A stretch of 64,000 bases of DNA from Io17-Chloro-G2 sp965226915. GTDB taxonomy: Bacteria > Chloroflexota > Dehalococcoidia > Lucifugimonadales > UBA3495. The notes beneath the pieces were generated by a model. That model did no database searches and had not been told where the DNA came from. It saw only the letters and a list, made by a program, of their open reading frames with translations. Shown here in pieces: positions 56,621 through 64,000 of the stretch. The DNA lies in assembly GCA_965226915.1 (NCBI GenBank), contig CBDDEJ010000004.1, positions 124,001 to 188,000 of the forward strand, in the 5' to 3' direction. Position 1 is the first letter of the stretch. The number at the start of each line of letters is the position of its first letter. A program made the translations under genes and the position numbers.

Positions 56621-57658
56621 TCATCCGCGGTATTCATCCCCGCAGTCGCCGATGATCTGGTAGAAGTCCCTCGACCGGCTCAACACCGATTCGATCTGCT
56701 CCAGGTCAATCGATTCCAGGCTGAACTCAAACACTCTTGCGTTATCTTTCATATGTTCGGCCACGCCCAGCCGGACACCCACGATGACCCCGGCTACGGC
56801 AGGACGGTCGAGAACGTATCGCACAGCCACGTCGGCTATGCTGACCCCGTGCCGGGATGCGACGCCCTCAAGGGTCGCCAGCAGTTCCTGAAATAGCTCC
56901 CAGCCACCCCAAGCATCCACCATTTGCTTGTATTTCCCCAGGCTCGCAGTATCTAGGGACCCGCGTCCCGGCTCTGGCTGGCGCAGATATCTGTCGGTCA
57001 GCAGCCCTCCGGCTAGGGCGCCGTAAGCCAGAATGTGGATTCCCTGCTCATCGCAATACGGCGCCATCTTCACATCAGGTCTTCGGTCTATAAGAGAGAA
57101 TTGCACCTGGTTTGACGCCACCCGGCATCCCCGGTCCACAAGCTCCTGGAGGCGCTTCGTATCGAAGTTCGTTAACCCCAAATGCTGTATCTTGCCTTCA
57201 TTTCGTAGCGCCTCCAAATGGTTAACGGCGTCCAGGTAGCGTTGGTCCTCATAATCCCACCAATGGAACTGGAGCAGGTCCAGCGACGCCACGTCCATGC
57301 GGCGCAAAGATCTATCGATGTTGGTTTCGACCGGACCCCGGTCCATCGGGCCGGGTTGCGGCACCCATTTGGTAAATGCTTGAATTCCGGCCAAAGCCTC
57401 AGCCCCCCGTCGATCCGCCAACCTCCGCCGGAACTCTCCGATAAAGTCTTCGGCCGGGCCATAACGGTCGGCCAAATCCCAGGTGGTAAAGCCAAAGTCC
57501 AGGTAGTCGAACATGCTCTCTACTGCGGCGTGAGGGTCGATACGCCCGTGGCCGCCAGACACCTGCCACATACCGTTCAGAATGCGGCAAATCTCAAGGT
57601 TTGGGCTAAATTGGAACCTGCTGGACTGGGGTAAAAGGTTGTTTTGATCAGCGTCCAT
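56621..57658 (-). CDS. Aldo/keto reductase
   Basis: 345 residues, TIM-barrel AKR. Catalytic tetrad positions visible: Asp/Tyr in WDLADRYGPAEDF, Lys in FTKWVP, His in LLQFHWWD. The C-terminal half keeps HLGLTNFDTKRLQEL and VRYVLDRPAVAGVIVG. It reduces carbonyls or, in some members, oxidises sugars using NADPH. It overlaps the HAD gene (ATGA), so they were once co-translated. Weak ribosome site at 57658. Confidence 0.9.
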   Translation of the reverse strand: MDADQNNLLPQSSRFQFSPNLEICRILNGMWQVSGGHGRIDPHAAVESMFDYLDFGFTTWDLADRYGPAEDFIGEFRRRLADRRGAEALAGIQAFTKWVPQPGPMDRGPVETNIDRSLRRMDVASLDLLQFHWWDYEDQRYLDAVNHLEALRNEGKIQHLGLTNFDTKRLQELVDRGCRVASNQVQFSLIDRRPDVKMAPYCDEQGIHILAYGALAGGLLTDRYLRQPEPGRGSLDTASLGKYKQMVDAWGGWELFQELLATLEGVASRHGVSIADVAVRYVLDRPAVAGVIVGVRLGVAEHMKDNARVFEFSLESIDLEQIESVLSRSRDFYQIIGDCGDEYRG

Positions 57659-57837
57659 TATTCTATTGGCCTAGGAAGTACGAATGCCATTCCAGATTCT
57701 ATCAGGTATTGATTGGTTGCCGACTTGGGGTAATATGTGATCACTCAACGGCAACAGGCCAGGCGTAAATATCAGCGCCGTCTTATTGGCGATTGCCTGC
57801 CCATTTAACCAAACAGGCGCCCGAAGGAGGATAAGCC

Positions 57838-58230
57838 ATGCCATACGCTATAAACCACGTGCACATCCGGTCCGCGGATCCCCACGCAACGGCCGCGTGG
57901 TACGAGAAGCATTTCGAGGCGAAGATCGTGTCGGAAAGAGAGGTCATGCCGGGGACCATAACAATCGGCATGGAGGTCGGAGGTCCGGTAAGACTAAACG
58001 TATCCTCCAAACCCGCTGGTTCGTCGGACGAAAGGGCGGCTGCTGAGCTCAACCGGCTGGGTCTGGAACATTTCGGGTTCGGCGTGGAGGACCTGGCGGC
58101 CGACCTGGCGCGACTGGAGGCATCGGGCATCCGGGTGGTGTTGCCCCTTACCGAGGTGGCGGGGGGAACCCGGCTGGCCTACATCGAAGGGCCGGACGAT
58201 GTGCTGATCGAACTGGTGCAGCGCGCCTGA
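57838..58230 (+). CDS. VOC family (glyoxalase-like) protein
   Basis: 130 residues with two beta-alpha-beta-beta-beta modules. AAGGAGGATAAGCC precedes the ATG. Probable metal ligands: His in NHVHIRS, His in LEHFGFGVEDL, Glu in LIELVQ. The family includes glyoxalase I, dioxygenases and epimerases; the substrate is unknown. A terminator follows at 58290. Confidence 0.85.
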   Translation: MPYAINHVHIRSADPHATAAWYEKHFEAKIVSEREVMPGTITIGMEVGGPVRLNVSSKPAGSSDERAAAELNRLGLEHFGFGVEDLAADLARLEASGIRVVLPLTEVAGGTRLAYIEGPDDVLIELVQRA

Positions 58231-58289
58231 ACTGAAGGCTTGGACCCCCCAGATTGCCCAAAATGCTGCAGGAATGGGGCCATATTTTT

Positions 58290-58320
58290 AGCGGGGGAAC
58301 GTTCGGCTCCCTCGCTTTTT
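58290..58320 (+). terminator. Intrinsic terminator after VOC gene
   Basis: AGCGGGGGA (58290-58298) pairs with TCCCTCGCT (58308-58316, one G-T wobble), then a T-run to 58320. Confidence 0.82.
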
Positions 58321-58324
58321 CTGA

Positions 58325-58759
58325 TTAAACAGGCTCCGCCAGGAAGACCGGGATGACCCGATCGGTTCTTTCTTGGTATTCTTGATATGGAGGATAGGCC
58401 TCAACCGCGATGTCCCAGAGACGCTTTCTCTCGGCCGGATCATTCACCTCTCGAACCCGCATCGAAACGACCTCGGCTTTGTCGCGAATCTCGACGTTGG
58501 GCTCGGCCTTCAGATTGTGATACCAAACGGGGTGCTTTGGCGCCCCGCCCTGAGAGGCCACCAGGATATAGTTGTTCCCATCCACGGCTCTCATCAACGG
58601 TGTTTTGCGGATCGCGCCGGTCTTTCGGCCTCGATTGGTCACAATGATGACCGGCAAACCCGTGTCCCTCAACGTCAATCCGTCTGTGCCGCCGCTTCCC
58701 TCATATAGTTCAACCTGGTCTCGCACCCATCCCCTGGTGCTAGGTATATATTCGGCCAT
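58325..58759 (-). CDS. F420/deazaflavin-dependent nitroreductase (Ddn-like)
   Basis: 144 residues from the ATG at 58759 with GAGGTAATA upstream; a longer frame to 58888 is not supported. The family motif GLPVIIVTNRGRKTGAIRKTPLM (split barrel, F420 tail contact) and VASQGGAPKHPVWYHNLKAEP are clear. Such proteins reduce nitro compounds or quinones with F420H2. With the LLM oxidoreductase it suggests that this organism makes F420. Confidence 0.88.
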   Translation of the reverse strand: MAEYIPSTRGWVRDQVELYEGSGGTDGLTLRDTGLPVIIVTNRGRKTGAIRKTPLMRAVDGNNYILVASQGGAPKHPVWYHNLKAEPNVEIRDKAEVVSMRVREVNDPAERKRLWDIAVEAYPPYQEYQERTDRVIPVFLAEPV

Positions 58760-58935
58760 TATTACCTCGTCGTCTTGCTTGTTCTCGCCAGCTTGGCGCT
58801 CGCTGCGTCCCGAACTATAAATCGGGTTCTTCAGCGGGTCAACAAGCACTATTGGAAGGGCGCCAATGATGAACCACGCCGGACACATCGGTGAAAAAGA
58901 AATCTAGGGAACTGATCGATCAACGTGACACACAA

Positions 58936-58974
58936 TAAAAACAGCAACGCCCCTGGGGGCCAGGGGCGTTGCTG
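58936..58974 (-). terminator. Strong intrinsic terminator, minus strand
   Basis: Perfect 14-bp stem (CAGCAACGCCCCTG at 58942-58955 with 58961-58974), 5-base loop, and on the minus strand a T5 run (58937-58941). It ends the minus-strand transcript of the gene at 59110-59824. Confidence 0.88.
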
Positions 58975-59109
58975 CTGTCGACAACCACCAAGGAGAAGGT
59001 AGTAACCTTGATGGTCTTCCATCATTTTATTCGGGCCTGCCTGCATTCTCCATGACTAAGCGGTGTTAAAAAAGCGGCATTTTGCTGAATCGACGGGAAA
59101 AGTCCATGG

Positions 59110-59824
59110 TCAGCAGTTGGGATTATCGGCGGTTACATAATATCGATCGCCGTTGATATAGGTCCCGCCGTCGTAGAATTCCAACCGCGCTAGATCGGCC
59201 CTGCCGTCGCTCCAGGTGAGCTTGATCCCCACAGCTTCCCCCTTCAGTGATGATCTCCCAACGTCCCTGGCCCGAAGAACCAAGATCGCCACCCCCGGAA
59301 ATGGAGAATGAGTCACTGCTCGCGACGCTGCTGGAATCATTGAACGAGAACCGTCCGTCGCGGCAAAGGTAGTAGTCTATCCGCGTACTGAGTCCGCCTC
59401 CACCTGATCCGCTGGAATAACTGCTTATGTAGGTGACCTTCATGCCTCGTAGGTGTTGATCCCATTGTTGAGCGATCGGTGATAGTTCGGCGGTCGATTG
59501 ACTCGTGCCCGTTGCTTGATCTCCAGCCGTTTGATTGCTCGAAGAAGTGGTGTCTCCGCCTTGGGGCTGCGCCTGAGCGGTTTGGCGTTCCGTCGTCGTA
59601 ACGGAGGAAGCCAAATCCCCGATCAACACCTGGTAGGAATCGCCGTCATCGGGTCCAAACCCCGCGAATATCACGCCGCCGCCACCTTGGCGAAATACCG
59701 CCAGCAGGTGGCCCGGTTGAGACTCGTTCCAGTCGCGGAGACCATCCGCCCCACAAACGTAGTAAGATGCGGGTCGAGATAGCGTTGTAAAGCCGTAACG
59801 GCCGCGGCGCGGGAGGAGATTCAT
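59110..59824 (-). pseudogene. Hypothetical Gly/Ser-rich protein, frameshifted
   Basis: The first frame (from 59824) reads LAVFRQGGGGVIFAGFGPDDGDS, a Ser/Thr/Gln linker, then STRIDYYLCRDGRFSFND and GRWEIITEG. The correct continuation is in another frame: GEAVGIKLTWSDGRADLARLEFYDG, then YINGDRYYVTADNPNC to 59110. Dropping one base from the C5 run at 59238-59242 (G5 on the coding strand) joins them. The start is doubtful because it coincides with the divergent gene's TTG. Function unknown; the C-terminus looks like a repeated beta-sandwich found in secreted proteins. Confidence 0.65.
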
Positions 59825-60168
59825 TGGCGTCGGATGTATGGCAGGAACGCATTGAGGCGTTGGAAAACCGGGTGAATGAACTGGAGACCGAGGTGCGGCA
59901 GAGGTCTATCGATGCTGGATTCGTATATGTCCACTCAGGTTGGACATTGATTCGCTTGTACCTAATCATGGAGCAAGACCGTAGCGGAGAGGGATCTGAG
60001 ACCTACGGCTGCGCAAAGAACGCCCAGGAAATAATCCACCATAATTTGGCGCGCAATCTCAGGGCCATACGCCTGGAACCCAAGCCGATGGACGCCGCAT
60101 ACCGGTGGTGCATCGAAACCACCGTCACCCTCCAACAAAACGGCTACACCTTCTTTGACTCGGCATAA
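59824..60168 (+). CDS. Hypothetical protein (114 residues)
   Basis: TTG start with GGAGGAGATTCA upstream. The N-terminus is a coiled coil (ERIEALENRVNELETEVRQR), followed by a helical region with GWTLIRLYLIMEQDRS and HHNLARNLRAIRLEP. No recognised family. Confidence 0.6.
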   Translation: MASDVWQERIEALENRVNELETEVRQRSIDAGFVYVHSGWTLIRLYLIMEQDRSGEGSETYGCAKNAQEIIHHNLARNLRAIRLEPKPMDAAYRWCIETTVTLQQNGYTFFDSA

Positions 60169-60206
60169 ACAGGCCGTGGAATGCAGAGCCGCGACTGGGG
60201 GAACAA

Positions 60207-60641
60207 GTGATTCAACTAACCGATGACATGCGCCGCCTTGTTAACGGTGCCCGCGCCAGCGGAAAGCCCTGTATCGTGACCAGCGCCTCACCCAGCGGCG
60301 TCCCAAACTCCGGGTACATCGGCACTATTATGGCCTACGACGACGGGTCGCTGGCCTACCGGGACCGGAGCGGGCGAGAGCCCTTGGATCACATCGAAGA
60401 AAATCCAAAGATGCTGGTCCTGTTCCGTGACGGTCAAGAAGAGAAGGGATGGAAATTCAGGTGCACCGCCACCGTCCACCGCGAAGGCCCCGTCTTCGAC
60501 GAAGTGATGCAACGGCTGGACGGCTCTGGCCTGGTCTTAGACCCGGCAGTCAAAGCGGCGGTGGTGCTTCTCCAAATCGACCAGATTTTGACCCTGTTCG
60601 GAGAGGTCCTGCAAGAGAGGCTCCCCGGTATTCAGTGGTAG
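60207..60641 (+). CDS. Pyridoxamine 5'-phosphate oxidase family protein
   Basis: 144 residues, GTG start after GGGGGAACAA. Split-barrel with GKPCIVTSASPSGVPNSGYIGTIMAYDD and LDHIEENPKMLVLFRDG. It resembles the protein at 15209-15628 in length and pattern. FMN or F420 cofactor and unknown substrate. Confidence 0.85.
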   Translation: MIQLTDDMRRLVNGARASGKPCIVTSASPSGVPNSGYIGTIMAYDDGSLAYRDRSGREPLDHIEENPKMLVLFRDGQEEKGWKFRCTATVHREGPVFDEVMQRLDGSGLVLDPAVKAAVVLLQIDQILTLFGEVLQERLPGIQW

Positions 60642-60724
60642 GCTGACGGCGCCGTAAGAATTCACTGAGCACCGGCGGACACAGCGAAATAATCTCTTTA
60701 ATCGGTTTAGGAGAGAAACCCCTA

Positions 60725-61303
60725 ATGAGAGTCGGCGTCATTTCAGACACACACAACCCCAGCGTTGGGGTGGAACCTCCGCCTGAAGTAGCTGCCGCGT
60801 TCCAAAGCGTGGACCTCATCCTGCATGCCGGGGACATTTACTCCCACGCGTGCCTCGACTGGCTGGAAACCATCGCACCGGTGTACGCCGTTGAATTAGG
60901 TGCGGAGGCTCATTTCGAAGATGACCCCCGGGTGGAGGACAAAAAGCGAGTCCTGCATTTGGAAGGACACACCATAGGTATGATCCACGACTTGATGGTG
61001 CCGGGAATGACTCAGGAGTTGACCGAGCACAGTCCTCTGTCCAAGCATTTCCCCCCAACCGGGAACCTGTCGAAGGCTCTAAACACGGTTTTTGACGCCG
61101 CCGTCGATATCGTCATCTTCGGCCACACCCACCACGCGGTGGTCGAGGAATACCAGGGTATCTTGATGCTGAACCCCGGCAGCCCTAAGCTGCCGAAACA
61201 AATGCGGCGCCTGGGCCAGGTAGCTATCTTGGAGTTGGGGCCAGACCGCAGAAGCGCTGAGATCCTAGAACTTGCCCAGTTCAGTTCCCGAGCCTTGAGT
61301 TAA
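60725..61303 (+). CDS. Metallophosphoesterase (YfcE/MJ0936 type)
   Basis: 192 residues. GGAGAG precedes the ATG. Metal-binding motifs: Asp8 and His10 in ISDTHN, Asp37 in HAGDIY, GHTHHA near the C-terminus. The usual GNCD is altered to GAEAH. The family hydrolyses phosphodiesters with Mn/Ni. Monocistronic as far as visible. Confidence 0.85.
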   Translation: MRVGVISDTHNPSVGVEPPPEVAAAFQSVDLILHAGDIYSHACLDWLETIAPVYAVELGAEAHFEDDPRVEDKKRVLHLEGHTIGMIHDLMVPGMTQELTEHSPLSKHFPPTGNLSKALNTVFDAAVDIVIFGHTHHAVVEEYQGILMLNPGSPKLPKQMRRLGQVAILELGPDRRSAEILELAQFSSRALS

Positions 61304-61527
61304 TTGTTGGACATCACAAGCAGCCACTCGAGAGTAGAAATCGCCAGGGCTGCTTATCGCCAAGCTGATTAGAACGTGCGACGTTGAATGCGGCCGTGCC
61401 CTTATTGGCGGCGGATTTCGCCTGCCGGTCCACCAGCGCAGTGGAAAAGCCAAAATGCCTAACAGCGAACCAGCGTCTGCCCTCGGCCCTTATTCTAGGA
61501 GTGGACTGTCGTGCCTAGCCGAGAGTC

Positions 61528-62335
61528 CTACTGCGTGCTCTCACCGGCCGGGGCGGCGCTCGTGGCAAACAGCGGCGCCAACTCTAACAGTTCATCCATT
61601 GACAACGTCGGGGAGAATAATGCCATGTGCAGCCCATCCTGCCACCAAGCCACGACCCCGGGTTCACTGATCTTGTCATTATGGATTTCAACGATCTCTG
61701 GGTCGCCCCCTATGCCTAGAGGTCTGGCCGAAAAGCCATTGGCCGGGTTTCGCGCTACGCCAGACAGACGTATTATAGTCTTATGTGGCATGATAGTGTC
61801 TGTAATACGGTTCAGGAATCCACTGTTACATCGATAATCGTCGCTAAGAAACCGGCAGCTTGGAGAGAATCGGGGTTTCCGTCCGAGTTTCTAGGTGACC
61901 TTCCACTTCCACGAGAGTCAGTTTAAGGGGTCCGTCAGCGACGGCCTGCCACCGAGGTTCTTTCTCCTGACGTGAGGCGCTCAGCCGGGTTCCGTTCGAG
62001 AAATGGATTTGGAACTGCTGGAATTTCTCTGGCTCCATGTCCGGTGAAACCCAAATTACGGTTGGGCTCCATCCACCCTCCAACTGGGGCAATTTCACGT
62101 CAAACGCCAATCTCGACCGGGCCTCTGCCATAGAGGCAACCTGTTCTGCCGACGGGAAGGGACGTCCTACGAGGGTAACCGTTTCTCGTGCGTCCATCGA
62201 TCGAGCAGCTGCAACATCGCTAACCTTGGGGCCCACCGGCAGGTGATTCTCGTAAAATAGCCAGCCGGCCAAAGCCATCACTCCGACTATGGCGATGGCG
62301 GTCAGACCAAGATTATTCACAAAGAAACGAGACAT
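61528..62335 (-). pseudogene. DUF4367-like membrane protein, split by MITE
   Basis: Start ATG 62335 after GGAG (an in-frame upstream ATG at 62407 is less likely). One membrane segment near the N-terminus (LGLTAIAIVGVMALAGWLFY), then FDVKLPQLEGGWSPTVIWVS and KLTLVEVEG. The MITE (61716-61894) interrupts it; excision with one CTAG gives VEGHLGIGGDPEIVEI in frame, and the rest (VVAWWQDGLHMALFSPTLSMDELLELA) ends at 61528 for 210 residues. The DUF4367 pattern (WQ.g....l.s..ls..el..lA) is seen. Often an anti-sigma-related exported domain. Confidence 0.82.
61716..61894 (+). mobile_element. 179-bp MITE, copy 3
   Basis: CTAG at 61716-61719 and 61891-61894 bound the same 179-bp sequence as copies 1 and 2 but in the opposite orientation. 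Only a few bases differ among copies (for example CCGAAAAGCC instead of CCGGAAAGCC). It splits the DUF4367-like gene. Confidence 0.9.
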
Positions 62336-62815
62336 TGTATTCACTCCAATTTTTTGCAGCGTTGTTCCCAATGCATCTCTTAAATCCATGCGTGCCATAC
62401 GTGCCATACGTGCCGGAAATCTAATCGGCTATCGCATCAAATTCGTAGGACTCTGGAAAATCCGAGTGGGCATGGGGATCGTCGTCATTGTTGGTGGTGG
62501 TACCGGACCAAAGAGTACAACTCGCTGGCGACCCGCACCTATTCAAGTTCCACCATTGTCCGGTCTTGGAATCGCATGAATCTTTTCTTTCCCTGGCCGC
62601 TAGAGGCTTACCATACGCCCACGACAACGTCTCGCTGGCCTCTGTATCCGCATCGATTCCCAGGAGTTTGAGGGGCCTCCTCAATAGGATCGTCTAGTCG
62701 AGGAGTCTGCCGCACGCTGTTGCCGGATTAAGGTCGCGGCATACCTGGTCCTGCGTATTTAACTTCTTTTGGCCTCTGGCGAAGGGGCGCATCCTAGTTG
62801 AAGATCATTCCAAAG
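62336..62815. other. Intergenic, no gene supported; short repeat
   Basis: A 9-bp unit GTGCCATAC is repeated 2.5 times at 62392-62414 (coding M-A-R on the minus strand if translated). The minus-strand frame 62421-62684 has no recognisable start context or family; it may be a fragment. Confidence 0.4.
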
Positions 62816-63243
62816 CTAATGGCTGTGCTGCGCCAACTCTATGAGCACTCCTCCCGGCGCCGAAGGCTCCAAGAACCCGATCTGGCCTCCCATGAGCCCC
62901 CTCGGCACTTTGTCTAGCAGGGGAATTCCCAGCGCCTCCAGGGTTTTTAGCTTGTCGGCTATCCCGCCCACTTCAAAACAGATGTGATGCAGGCCTTCGC
63001 CTCGTTGGCTGATGTGCGCCGAAATAGTGCTTTCCGGACCGGTTCCTTCCAGCAACTCCAGATTCGTGTCCCCCACCGGAATGAAACACCCAGGAACTTT
63101 AATGTCTTCCTGGACGATGATGGGACCGGGCTCCAGGCCGAAGAGATCATGATAAAAATCAATGCTGCTCTGCAGGTCCACCGCTGCTATCCCATGTGGT
63201 GCAACTGGTCTGTTGGCGCCGGTGGTTTTCCAGGAATCGTCAT
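62816..63243 (-). pseudogene. VOC family protein, methylmalonyl-CoA epimerase-like, frameshifted at the 5' end
   Basis: The main frame reads GIAAVDLQSSIDFYHDLFGLEPG, LELLEGTG, GEGLHHICFEVGG and GVLIELAQ, the metal-binding pattern of glyoxalase/epimerases. The natural N-terminus TDQLHHMG is in another frame, starting at ATG 63243; adding one base to the GGG at about 63190 joins the two. So the gene is either broken or mis-assembled. Substrate uncertain. Confidence 0.75.
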
Positions 63244-63256
63244 ATAACACCAGCCT

Positions 63257-63817
63257 TTACCCGTGAAAGAATTTTGGAGCCGCGCGGTCCATGGGGTCCT
63301 CGCTTCGGCTTAGGTATTTTTTCGTAAGCCGGTCCCACAAGTACAGCCGGCTCCATTCGGGTTCATCAACGTAATTCTGATCGTCGTCGAGATGGGGATT
63401 GGGCAATAGAACCGTTACCTGTTGCTCTCCCGCCCCATTAAACATCCTGAATCCCCATGACGTAGGCTGCGAGTCGGGGTTCAAGCGCCGGTACAGCTCG
63501 GCACGGCCGGTCCTCCTGTGTTTCGCTACTTCCGGCGGCGAACCCTTGGATTCCCCGATGCACAGGTGGCAATGCCAGCTCTGAAAGTCCATCGTGAGGT
63601 ATCCGTCCCGGAAGCCAAACCTGGGCGGGCAGGGAAGCTTTATCTCCCATATGGCTCCGGGAATCAGCGGACCGATGCGGATATGCTCCCATTCCGCCAA
63701 ACAGTCCTTGATGATCGACAACAGATCTTCTTCCTCCACGGAGACGGGGAAAAGCTCGTAAACACCGTCCATCTGCTGCATGATCTCGCCCCTAGGCAGT
63801 GAGGTATCGGTTGTCAT
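63257..63817 (-). CDS. Conserved hypothetical protein
   Basis: 186 residues from the ATG at 63817 (GGAG upstream; an upstream ATG at 63832 is possible). Contains SWHCHLCIGESKGSPPEVAKHRRTGRAELYRRLNPDSQP, a Cys/His-rich core followed by PTSWGFRMFNGAGEQQVTVLLPNP. The His-x-Cys/His pattern hints at metal binding. I do not recognise a function. It is 14 bases before the VOC gene on the same strand, probably co-transcribed. Confidence 0.65.
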   Translation of the reverse strand: MTTDTSLPRGEIMQQMDGVYELFPVSVEEEDLLSIIKDCLAEWEHIRIGPLIPGAIWEIKLPCPPRFGFRDGYLTMDFQSWHCHLCIGESKGSPPEVAKHRRTGRAELYRRLNPDSQPTSWGFRMFNGAGEQQVTVLLPNPHLDDDQNYVDEPEWSRLYLWDRLTKKYLSRSEDPMDRAAPKFFHG

Positions 63818-63880
63818 GGTTCGCGACTCCATTTGGCTAATTGACTAAAAATCCCGGTTTGATTAGGCCGATGGAAGCCG

Positions 63881-64000
63881 TCACCTAAGCATTTTTCTCC
63901 GGGTCTCATCCAGCCGTTCCCGCTCTTCGGGGGTCAACTCCCGGAATCCCTCTCCCTTCCGCCTGATCCCGCCGGTAAAATTGGGCGCTCGCTTTTCCAG
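63881..64000 (-). CDS. C-terminus of a crotonase-like (enoyl-CoA hydratase) protein, cut by the window edge
   Basis: The last 39 codons, open to the right edge. LEKRAPNFTGG is the typical C-terminal end of enoyl-CoA hydratases, followed by a basic/acidic helix (ELTPEERERLDETRRKM) and TGA at 63881-63883. Too short to say more. Confidence 0.55.
   Translation of the reverse strand: MEKRAPNFTGGIRRKGEGFRELTPEERERLDETRRKMLR

Larger units (their letters stand above)
54633..56624 (-). pseudogene. HAD-superfamily hydrolase, split by ISAs1 element and frameshifted
   Basis: The ATG at 56624 overlaps the stop of the aldo/keto reductase (ATGA). Motif I is LFDLDDTILTD; after a one-base defect near 56465-56485 the frame continues WFFRDPVKSRW, then LRHLRGRGQKMGLVTNGS (motif II), the ISAs1 element (54904-56176), and finally AGKPDRRVFDFALE (motif III Lys) and VWMVGDNLLNDIAGA (motif IV). 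Rejoining across the 10-bp duplication gives FNLEPLFDCIVIEG in frame. A phosphatase or dehalogenase of the YjjG type, now broken twice. Confidence 0.85.

Noticed and set aside
1..64000. CRISPR arrays or prophage
   Set aside because: No regularly spaced repeats and no phage structural or integrase genes seen in the window.

Overview
The window looks like a piece of a moderately high-G+C chromosome from an uncultivated Chloroflexota bacterium, most likely of the SAR202/Dehalococcoidia kind. This is inferred from gene content: a two-domain ThyX-like protein, F420-type oxidoreductases (LLM family and Ddn-like), MmgE/PrpD, an acetamidase/formamidase, several thiamine-diphosphate (ThDP) enzymes, small FMN/PPOX proteins, MopE-type and DUF3105-like lipoproteins, and frequent TTG/GTG starts. 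No rRNA or other decisive marker is present, so the taxonomy is an inference.

Layout. 0-9 kb: lipoprotein, frameshifted alpha/beta hydrolase, nitroreductase, tRNA-Glu, a lipoprotein cytochrome c split by an IS66-type element, HypE-like AIR synthase, threonine dehydratase, DedA protein and a small HTH protein behind a clear promoter. 9.6-15.6 kb: formamidase, two ThDP enzymes, SnoaL-like and PPOX proteins. 16-19.8 kb: a large CHAT-like/STAND ATPase/TPR protein. 19.9-27 kb: hydrolase, LLM oxidoreductase, MmgE/PrpD, an ECF sigma/anti-sigma pair, a 39-residue cysteine-rich microprotein and a flavoprotein. 26.9-35.4 kb (minus strand): ThyX, then the pyruvate dehydrogenase cluster (lpd, E1alpha, E1beta, E2) with a ThDP enzyme cut by a MITE. 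35.6-39.2 kb: tatA, convergent with rlmD/rumA-maf-tatB-tatC. 39.5-39.95 kb: trxA and tRNA-Sec (selC) with a terminator.

From about 40 kb to 54.6 kb the content is accessory: unfamiliar genes, a Flp-pilin-like protein, a second IS66 copy inside a flavodoxin gene, a broken IS1380 transposase and a MITE. selC is a classic integration site, so this may be a genomic island. 54.6-64 kb holds a HAD phosphatase gene split by an ISAs1 element and carrying a frameshift, an aldo/keto reductase, VOC proteins, a Ddn-like protein, a PPOX protein, a phosphodiesterase, a MITE-split DUF4367-like protein and the end of a crotonase-like gene.

Main surprises. (1) A 179-bp MITE family occurs three times, each inserted at CTAG; two copies split genes that can be rejoined exactly. 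(2) Two nearly identical 1431-bp IS66-type elements lie in opposite orientation, each with a perfect 8-bp target duplication and each inside a gene that can be reconstructed. (3) Single-base frameshifts cluster in accessory genes and are absent from the housekeeping block at 20-40 kb. (4) The CHAT-like domain of the STAND protein appears to lack its catalytic residues. (5) A tRNA-Sec borders the accessory region.
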